From: Pseudonocardia sp. MH-G8
GTDB taxonomy: Bacteria; Actinomycetota; Actinomycetes; Mycobacteriales; Pseudonocardiaceae
Direction of reading: 5' to 3'
NCBI RefSeq assembly: GCF_002262885.1
Contig: NZ_NKYF01000035.1
Coordinates: 1 to 64,000 of the forward strand
DNA length: 64,000 bases
The position numbers were made by a program, and so were the translations under genes. Below are positions 58,060-64,000 of this stretch, piece by piece. The notes below the pieces were generated by a model that made no database searches, had not been told where the DNA came from, and saw nothing but the letters and a program-made list of their open reading frames with translations. Positions within the stretch are counted from its first letter, which is position 1; every line of letters starts with the position of its first letter.

Positions 58060-59549
58060 CCCCTACCGTCCGCAGCGTCCGGTCCGGCGTACCAGCGCGC
58101 CAGGCGCCCGCGCTCGTCGACGGCGCGGATCCGGTCCTCCGCGGCCTGCCGGGCGTCCACGGTCGTGACGACGAGCAGCTGGTCACGCTCGCGCAGCCGG
58201 GTCTCGGCGGTGGGGGTGAAGCCCTCGCCGTCGCGCACGACGAGGCTGACGGTCGCACCGCGGGGCAGCCGCAGCTCGCGCAGGTACACCCCGCGCAGCC
58301 GGGACCCGACCGGGACGCGGATCTGCAGGAGGTCAGCGCTCAGCTCGTCGAGCGGGGCGACCTCGACGGAGATCTCCCGCGGCTCGGCGGTGCGCGACAC
58401 GCCGAGCTTGCGCGCCACCCAGGGCAGCGTGGTGCCCTGGAGCAGGGTGAGGAGCACGACCAGCACGAAGACGACGTCCACCAGCGCCGCCCCGGTCGGC
58501 GCGCCCTCCATGAACGCGATCAGCGCGAACACGATGGGCACCGCACCGCGCAGCCCTGCCCAGGACAGGAATGCCTGTTCACGCCAGGGGAGGTGGAACG
58601 GCACGGCGGCCACCAGCACCGACAGCGGCCGGGCGGCGACGACGAGCACCACGCCCGCGACGAGCGCCGGCACGACCGCGTCGACCAGCCGCGGGGGCGA
58701 GGCGAACAGGCCGAGCAGCACGAACAGCCCGATCTGGGCCAGCCAGCCCATCCCTTCGGCGAACGAGCGGACGCCCGCGCGGTGCGGGAGGTCGGCGTTG
58801 CCCAGCACCAGCGCGGCGACGTAGACCGCGAGCAGGCCCGACGCGTGCGCGAGCTGCCCCGCCGAGTAGGCCAGGACGCAGACGGCCAGTGCCGCCAGCG
58901 GGTACAGGCCGGTGGCGGGCAGCGCGGCGCGGCGCAGGGCCCAGGCCCCGGCGAGCCCGAACAGCGCGCCGACGATCCCGCCCGCCGCCAGCTCGTAGCC
59001 GATCAGCAGCGGGGTGAGCCAGGTGATGGGGTCGGTGGAGGCCAGCAGGATCACGGTGAGCACCACGGGCGCGTCGTTGGACCCGGACTCCAGCTCGAGC
59101 ATCCCGGCCAGCCGCGGAGACACCCCGACCCCGCGCAGCACGCTGAACACGGCGGCGGCGTCGGTGGAGGACAGGACCGCGCCCCACAGGAACGCCGCCC
59201 GCCAGTCCAGGTCGAGCAGCAGGTGCAGGGCCACCCCGACGACACCGATGCTGACCGCGACGCCCAGGGTGGCCAGCGAGATACCCATCCCGAGCGAGGG
59301 GCGCACGGCGGTCCACCGCGTGGTGAGCCCGCCCTCGGCGAGGATCAGTACCAGCGCCGCCCAACCGATCGACTCGGTGAGCGCGGCGTCGGAGAACTCG
59401 ATGCCGAGCACGGACTCCCCGAGCAGGATCCCGATGCCCAGGTAGACCAGCAGGGAGGGCAGCCCGAGCCGGACCGACACGCGCACGGCGAAGACCCCGA
59501 GCAGCACCACGGCGGCCACGACGCCGAGCGTGATCTCCAGGCTCGCCAT
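58056..59549 (-). CDS. Potassium/proton antiporter, CPA1 type with TrkA_C
   Basis: 497 aa. Twelve or more helices of the Na+/H+ exchanger fold: LVYLGIGILLGESVLGIEF, LSSTDAAAVFSVLRGVGVSP, LELESGSNDAPVVLTVILL with the ND ion-site pair, FLSWAGLRGAVPIVFALIAF. The C-terminal about 90 residues form a TrkA_C/RCK-like domain (VPVGSRLRGVYLRELRLPRG). It matches the NhaP2/CvrA group. ATG with GGAGGTGGG upstream. Confidence 0.93.
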   Translation of the reverse strand: MASLEITLGVVAAVVLLGVFAVRVSVRLGLPSLLVYLGIGILLGESVLGIEFSDAALTESIGWAALVLILAEGGLTTRWTAVRPSLGMGISLATLGVAVSIGVVGVALHLLLDLDWRAAFLWGAVLSSTDAAAVFSVLRGVGVSPRLAGMLELESGSNDAPVVLTVILLASTDPITWLTPLLIGYELAAGGIVGALFGLAGAWALRRAALPATGLYPLAALAVCVLAYSAGQLAHASGLLAVYVAALVLGNADLPHRAGVRSFAEGMGWLAQIGLFVLLGLFASPPRLVDAVVPALVAGVVLVVAARPLSVLVAAVPFHLPWREQAFLSWAGLRGAVPIVFALIAFMEGAPTGAALVDVVFVLVVLLTLLQGTTLPWVARKLGVSRTAEPREISVEVAPLDELSADLLQIRVPVGSRLRGVYLRELRLPRGATVSLVVRDGEGFTPTAETRLRERDQLLVVTTVDARQAAEDRIRAVDERGRLARWYAGPDAADGRG

Positions 59550-59677
59550 GCCCACCTCCGCCCTGGATACCGTATCGGCGCAGGTGGGCGGGCCCGGCAC
59601 GGGGGACGAACCGGGCGGTGCCGCCGCGGTGCGCGGCCCGCGGGGCGGCGGAGACGGCGGTCCCGGGCAACGGCGTG

Positions 59678-60346
59678 TCAGTCGGAGCTTCGCCCGCCGG
59701 TGCCCCAGTAGAACGGTCCGCTGGTCGGGTGCACCCGGATGTTCCATCCCAGTACCGAGAGCTCCCGCTCGAGTCCCTCAGCGGTGTGGGGAACCTTCAC
59801 CGCGCGGTGCGGGGTGCCATCGCGCAGTCGGCGCTGGATCGTCGTCGAGGCCTGTCCCTCGATGAGCTCTTCCTCGGTGCGGTACGCGTCGTCGACGAAC
59901 AGCACCCGGCCACCAGGCCGCAAAGCGTGATCGACACGATCCCAGAAGTCCGCGAAGCGGTTCCACGGCACGTGTGAGATCCAGAAGCCCATGAAGACGC
60001 CGTCGTAGCGGCGGTCCGGTCGCCAGGTGAACAGATCGGCCAGGACGAACCTCACCCGCTCGAGGTCGGCGGCGACTCGTTGCGCGGCCAGGGCCTGCAT
60101 CTCCGGTGATGCGTCCACCGCGGTGACGGTGTCGGCGTGACGCAGTAGTCGCGGCGTCCAGGTGCCCGGCCCGCACGCCAGCTCCAGGACGTCACCGGCG
60201 GGAGCGAACTCCTCGATCGCCGCGACGAGCTCATCACCGCCGGGTTCGTCGAGTTGGCCGTCGAGATACTCGTCGGCGACGGCCCGGTAGTAGTCGATCT
60301 GCTCTGCCAACAGCTCCTGGTCGCCGCTGCCTGCGTCACCGTTCAC
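59678..60346 (-). CDS. Class I SAM-dependent methyltransferase
   Basis: 222 aa. Motif I VLELACGPGTWTPRLL, acidic end of beta 2 VTAVDASPEM, then VRFVLADLFTW and RPGGRVLFVDDAYR. Substrate unknown. I use the GTG at 60346, which has GGGGGA six bases upstream; an earlier in-frame start gives a non-conserved tail. Divergent from the kinase gene. Confidence 0.88.
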   Translation of the reverse strand: MNGDAGSGDQELLAEQIDYYRAVADEYLDGQLDEPGGDELVAAIEEFAPAGDVLELACGPGTWTPRLLRHADTVTAVDASPEMQALAAQRVAADLERVRFVLADLFTWRPDRRYDGVFMGFWISHVPWNRFADFWDRVDHALRPGGRVLFVDDAYRTEEELIEGQASTTIQRRLRDGTPHRAVKVPHTAEGLERELSVLGWNIRVHPTSGPFYWGTGGRSSD

Positions 60347-60497
60347 CGTGTCCCCCGCTCCTCGACCGCCGGCCCGGTCGAAGGATGGACGTTGCCCCCG
60401 GGGCAGGGTCAAGCAGCCGCGTACGGGGGACAGCCCCACCCCCGAGCGGGGACTTGCGGGATGGTGCTCGCCCGCGCCGGGTCCTTAGCCTCTTCGC

Positions 60498-61832
60498 ATG
60501 GTCATCGCCTCCCCGACGGAGCGCCTCCCGGTGCCGCGCGCGCCGCAGCAGGACCCGCTGCGCGCCCTGCTGGCCCCGGCCACGTGGCTCACCGCCGCGC
60601 ACCTGCTGCTCGACTTCCTGCTGGGCGTGGCCTACGCGTTCGCGCTCGGCACGGGCCTGCTCTTCAGCATCGTCCTGCTGCCGTTCGCGCTGCTCGGGCT
60701 GCCGGTGTGGATCGTCACCACGTGGGTGAGCGCCGGTCAGGCCCGCGTCGAGCGGGCCCGCTACCGGCTGCTGCTCGGTGTGGAGATCGAAGCGCAGCCC
60801 ATGCCGCCCGCCCAGCGCAACCCGCTGCGCTACGGCGGCGCGCTCATGCGGGATCCGGGCGTCCGTCGGCGCGCGGCCCACCAGGTGATCGCCGCACCGC
60901 TCGGGATGCTCACCTCCGGGATCACCTACTTCCTGCTCGTGGGCGCACTCACCCTGCTGTCGATGCCGCTGCTCACGTGGCTGGCGCCGGCCACCGGCAC
61001 CACGGTGTTCGGCACCACGGCGTTCGCCATCCCGTTCGCCGACACGAGTGGCGGGCGCGCCCTGCTCGCCGGCCTGGGCCTGGTTCTGCTGCTCGTCGCC
61101 CCGGCCGTGCTGCGCGGGCTGGGTGCGCTGGACGTCACGGTCGCCCGCGCGCTGCTCGGACCGGTTCCCGAGGAGCTCGCGCGCCGCGTCCACGAGCTGG
61201 AGCGCAGCCGCGCCCGCGTCGTCGACGCGGGCGAGGTCGAGCGCCGCAAGCTGGAGCGCGACCTGCACGACGGCACCCAGCAGCGGCTGGTGGCCCTCGG
61301 CATGACCCTCGGGCGCGCCAGGACCCGCTACAAGCAGGAGCCGGAGGCCATCGGCCCGCTGCTCGACGACGCGCACCAGCAGGCCAAGGACGCCGTCACG
61401 GAGCTGCGCGGCCTGATCCGCGGGTTGCACCCACCGGTGCTCAGCGACCGGGGGCTCGACGCCGCCCTGTCGGCGATCGCCGTGCGGTGCCCGGTCCCGG
61501 TGCAGCTGACCGTCGACATCGACGAGCGGCCCAGCGCCACCATCGAGGCGATCGGCTACTTCGTGGTGGCGGAGGCGCTCACGAACGTCGCCCGGCACTC
61601 CCGGGCCACGCAGGCGTCGGTGACGGTGCGCCGGGAGGCCGCAGGCCCGGTGTGGATCACCATCGTGGACGACGGCGTCGGCGGCGCCGATCCCGACCGC
61701 GGCACCGGCCTGCACGGCCTGGCCGATCGGGTGTCGGGGGTCGACGGCCAGCTGCGCGTGGATTCACCCGTGGGCGGCCCCACCGTGCTCACGGTCGAGC
61801 TCCCGTGCGGGTCCGGGGCGCAGGCCCGATGA
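60498..61832 (+). CDS. Sensor histidine kinase (HisKA_3 type)
   Basis: 444 aa. N-terminal sensor with four helices (HLLLDFLLGVAYAFALGTGL, LFSIVLLPFALLGLPVWIV, MLTSGITYFLLVGALTLLSM, LLAGLGLVLLLVAPAVL), acceptor His in VERRKLERDLHDGTQQRLV, N-box VVAEALTNVARHSRA and G-boxes VDDGVGGADPDRGTGLHGLA. It transmits to the overlapping response regulator. Signal unknown; probably envelope-related given its three-gene operon. Confidence 0.94.
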   Translation: MVIASPTERLPVPRAPQQDPLRALLAPATWLTAAHLLLDFLLGVAYAFALGTGLLFSIVLLPFALLGLPVWIVTTWVSAGQARVERARYRLLLGVEIEAQPMPPAQRNPLRYGGALMRDPGVRRRAAHQVIAAPLGMLTSGITYFLLVGALTLLSMPLLTWLAPATGTTVFGTTAFAIPFADTSGGRALLAGLGLVLLLVAPAVLRGLGALDVTVARALLGPVPEELARRVHELERSRARVVDAGEVERRKLERDLHDGTQQRLVALGMTLGRARTRYKQEPEAIGPLLDDAHQQAKDAVTELRGLIRGLHPPVLSDRGLDAALSAIAVRCPVPVQLTVDIDERPSATIEAIGYFVVAEALTNVARHSRATQASVTVRREAAGPVWITIVDDGVGGADPDRGTGLHGLADRVSGVDGQLRVDSPVGGPTVLTVELPCGSGAQAR

Positions 61833-62482
61833 CGGCTCCGCGGGTCACCGTCGCCGAGGATTCGGTGTTGCTGCGCGAAGGGCTGTGCCGGTTGCTCACC
61901 GAGGCCGGGTTCACCGTGGTCGACGCCGTCGGCGACGGGGAGGCACTGCTGCGTGCCGTGGGTGCGCAGCAGCCCGACGTCGTCGTCGCGGACGTCCGCA
62001 TGCCGCCCACCCACTCCGACGAGGGCCTGCGCGCGGCGCTGGTGATCCGCTCGCGGTGGCCGTCGGTGTCGGTGCTGGTGCTCTCCCAGTACGTCGAGGA
62101 GCGCTACGCCACCGAACTGCTCGCCGGCGACACGCGCGGGGTCGGGTACCTGCTGAAGGACCGCGTGGCCGACGTCGAGACGTTCGTCGAGGCACTGCAC
62201 CGCGTCTCGACGGGCGGCACGGCCCTCGACCCCGAGGTCGTCTCGCAGATCTTCGCCCGCTCCCGCCGCGCCGCGCCGTTGGCCGAGCTCACCCCGCGCG
62301 AGCGCGAGGTCATCGCGCTGATGGCCGAGGGCCGCTCGAACGCGGGGATCGCCGAGGCGCTCGTCGTGAGCGAAGGGGCGGTCGAGAAGCACATCAGCGG
62401 GATCTTCGGCAAGCTCGCGCTCCCCTCGGCGCCCACCGACCACCGCCGCGTGCTCGCCGTGCTGCGCTACCTGGAGGGCTGA
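61829..62482 (+). CDS. LuxR/NarL-type response regulator
   Basis: 217 aa. Receiver: VTVAEDSVLLREGL, phospho-Asp in DVVVADVRMPPTHSDEG, Lys in GYLLKDRVADV. Output: LTPREREVIALMAEGRSNAG, then VVSEGAVEKHISGIFGKLAL. ATG overlaps the kinase stop (ATGA). It is followed after 3 bp by the anchored DUF4097-like gene. Confidence 0.95.
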   Translation: MTAPRVTVAEDSVLLREGLCRLLTEAGFTVVDAVGDGEALLRAVGAQQPDVVVADVRMPPTHSDEGLRAALVIRSRWPSVSVLVLSQYVEERYATELLAGDTRGVGYLLKDRVADVETFVEALHRVSTGGTALDPEVVSQIFARSRRAAPLAELTPREREVIALMAEGRSNAGIAEALVVSEGAVEKHISGIFGKLALPSAPTDHRRVLAVLRYLEG

Positions 62483-62485
62483 GCC

Positions 62486-63271
62486 GTGACCGCACCCGCT
62501 CCCGCTCCGGTGAAGGCGCACCCCGCCGTCGTCGCGGCCGCCGTCCTGCTGGTCGTCCTGGTGTGCGGCACCGGGGCGGTGGAGATGCTGTCGCAGGTCG
62601 TGCGGACCACGCTGGAACGCACCAGCACGATCGCCCCCGCCGCGGACCGCTTCGTGGTCGACGCCGACATCGGTGACGTCACGCTCACCCCCAGCGCCGA
62701 CGGGCAGGTGCACGTGCGCACGATCGTCCGCCACGGGCTGGGCGAGCCGGAGCTCGTCGAGGAGTCCACGCCCACCGGTGTGCGCCTCGACGTCCAGTGC
62801 CACGCCCTGCTCGATTCCCGTTGCGAGGTGGAGTACCTCGTGGAGGTGCCGCCTGCGTTCGAGGTGCAGGTCGGTGGCACCGCGGGCGACGTCGTCGCGA
62901 GCAGGCTGACGGGGCCGCTCACCGTCGACCGCATGACGGGTGACATCGCCGTCTTCGACATGGCCGGCCCGATCGACCTGCACACCAGCACGGGGGAGAT
63001 CACCGCCGAGGACCTGCGCACCGAGGTGGTGAGCGTGGAGAGCGTCACCGGCGACATCCGCCTGGAGCTGCTCGCCGCCCCGCGTTCGCTGGATGTCCGG
63101 AGCATCAACGGCGAGATCAACCTGGCGGTGCCGGGCGACACGGGCTACCGCGTCGACGCGCGCACGCAGGAGGGTGAGGAGCGGGTGATGGTGGCCACCG
63201 ACCCCGCGTCGCCGCGGATCATCCGAGCCGACGGCATCACCAGCGACGTGACCATCCGCCCCTCCCGCTGA
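62486..63271 (+). CDS. Membrane-anchored DUF4097-like beta-repeat protein
   Basis: 261 aa. One N-terminal helix (VVAAAVLLVVLVCGTGAVEM) then repeated short beta-strand units of the adhesin/DUF4097 type: VDADIGDVTLTPSADGQVHV, GDVVASRLTGPLTVDRMTGD, TSTGEITAEDLRTEVVSVES, VTGDIRLELLAAP, SINGEINLAVPG. GTG start 3 bp after the regulator. It probably senses or reports envelope state to the kinase, like LiaF/LiaG-type partners; this is inference from context. Confidence 0.8.
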   Translation: MTAPAPAPVKAHPAVVAAAVLLVVLVCGTGAVEMLSQVVRTTLERTSTIAPAADRFVVDADIGDVTLTPSADGQVHVRTIVRHGLGEPELVEESTPTGVRLDVQCHALLDSRCEVEYLVEVPPAFEVQVGGTAGDVVASRLTGPLTVDRMTGDIAVFDMAGPIDLHTSTGEITAEDLRTEVVSVESVTGDIRLELLAAPRSLDVRSINGEINLAVPGDTGYRVDARTQEGEERVMVATDPASPRIIRADGITSDVTIRPSR

Positions 63272-63279
63272 CCGCGCGC

Positions 63280-64000
63280 TCAGGCCACCGACCAGCGCAG
63301 CGTCGCGGCGAGCCGGGACCGTTCGAGCCCGTCCAGCGCCCCGGCGACCTCGGGTTCCGCCTCCGGCGGCAGGCACAGCCGTCGGGTCACCTCCGCGGCG
63401 TCCGAACGGCCGGGGCCGTCCGCCCGCTCCCACCGTTGCACGGCCGCGTTGATGCCGATCTCCCGCAGCACGGCGACCGCGTCATCGGTGGTGGCGGACG
63501 GCGGGCGCTGCAGGTCGTGGAACCGCAGCCAGAGGGGGTCGAGCCAGGCCATCGGGTGCTGCGCCATCATCTCGACGACCACGCCGCGGCGCGCCGCCGA
63601 GGTGAGGGCCCGGACGAACGGCACCAGGTCGACGACGTTGTGCAGCACGTGGTGGCAGACCACGACATCAGCCGTACCCGCCGACGCGGCGGCCTCCGGC
63701 CAGCGCCCGAGCACGGTCCGGTGCGGCACGCCGCGGGCACGGGCCTCGCCGGCGAACGCGTCGAGCATGTCCTGCTGCTGGTCGACCCCCGTGAGGTGGA
63801 TGGCCGGCCCGGCCAGCGCGAACGAGGCGGCGCCACCGCCGCATCCCACGTCGAGCACGGTGCCGCTCTCGCCCAGGAGCTCGAGGGCGGCGGACCGGGA
63901 CGGGGTGTCGACCGGCTCGGACGGCGCGGCGAAGCGGCTCACCTCGTGGTGCCAGGGGTTCGCCGCGGCCTTCGCCAGCACCTGCGCCGGAATGCCCCGG
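63280..64000 (-). CDS. SAM-dependent methyltransferase (5' end cut by window)
   Basis: Motif I TVLDVGCGGGAASFALAG, ACID LTGVDQQQDML, VVCHHVLHNVVDLVPFV. A GTG at 63981 could start it, but the frame stays open to the window edge (RGIPAQ before it) and related proteins continue there, so I treat it as truncated. Substrate unknown. Confidence 0.82.
   Translation of the reverse strand, partial: RGIPAQVLAKAAANPWHHEVSRFAAPSEPVDTPSRSAALELLGESGTVLDVGCGGGAASFALAGPAIHLTGVDQQQDMLDAFAGEARARGVPHRTVLGRWPEAAASAGTADVVVCHHVLHNVVDLVPFVRALTSAARRGVVVEMMAQHPMAWLDPLWLRFHDLQRPPSATTDDAVAVLREIGINAAVQRWERADGPGRSDAAEVTRRLCLPPEAEPEVAGALDGLERSRLAATLRWSVA

Noticed and set aside
1..64000. tRNA, rRNA, insertion-sequence or phage genes
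   Set aside because: None was recognisable in any gap. Repeat clusters lack transposase coding sequence.

Overview
The window is about 74% GC, with dense codon-biased genes, many GTG starts and long chains of 1-8 bp start/stop overlaps. Gene content points to a high-GC actinobacterium, most likely Pseudonocardiales (Pseudonocardia-like). The evidence is actinobacterial PriA in place of separate HisA and TrpF, a trp operon carrying the TIGR02234-type membrane gene, BsaP next to bioB, a carbonic anhydrase fused to SulP, DnaE1, and NrtR facing nadABC. The genus is an inference. No rRNA, tRNA, transposase, CRISPR array or phage gene was seen.

Layout: 0.5-4.8 kb has a TesB thioesterase, a MarR regulator divergent from an unusual P450 across a perfect palindrome, and pyruvate kinase. 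4.86-12 kb (minus) is trpE - membrane protein - trpC - trpB - trpA, then lgt and a DUF2461 gene. 12-16.5 kb has TetR, an FhuF-like Fe-S protein, and a two-component system divergent from a membrane protein. 16.7-23.9 kb (minus) is the histidine run hisD-hisC-hisB-PHP phosphatase-hisH-priA-hisF-hisI; the PHP gene appears to start at CTG and is a candidate histidinol phosphatase. 24-25.7 kb has an oxidoreductase and an RHH/PIN toxin-antitoxin pair. 25.7-31.9 kb (minus) is a six-gene catabolic operon led by a double-AsnC regulator: NodB-like hydrolase, MFS, SDR, PanE-like reductase, M20 peptidase. 32.8-37.1 kb has nadABC facing NrtR, with a probable NrtR operator just upstream of nadA. 37.2-39 kb has a LON-domain protein, a Phd/PIN pair and a PemK/MazF-like toxin. 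39-44.4 kb has bsaP, bioB, bioD, bioF and the SulP-STAS-carbonic anhydrase fusion. 44.7-55.2 kb has PaaX, dnaE1, a hydrolase, two GT4 glycosyltransferases and three membrane or anchored proteins. 56.5-64 kb has rluD, lspA, a CPA1 antiporter, a methyltransferase, a second two-component system with a bactofilin/DUF4097-like partner, and a methyltransferase cut by the window end.

The most unusual material lies between genes. I find four families of dispersed repeats. Family A is about 0.25-0.4 kb with three diverged copies. Family B has three copies that align without gaps; its central hairpin keeps pairing while the arms change, which is covariation. Family C has four nested palindromes built on CCCCGACTCGCGG. 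Family D is a 33-35 bp unit inserted exactly at the trpB/trpA and hisC/hisB junctions, where it supplies a GTG start that overlaps the upstream stop. A 1.3 kb gene-free stretch (55.2-56.5 kb) holds copies of A, B and C together with a 36-bp near-perfect palindrome and a 72-bp inverted repeat.

Metabolically the window covers most of tryptophan and histidine synthesis, de novo NAD synthesis with its repressor, and the last steps of biotin synthesis. trpD, hisG, hisE and bioA are not here. All coordinates and starts come from reading the sequence; no database search was run.
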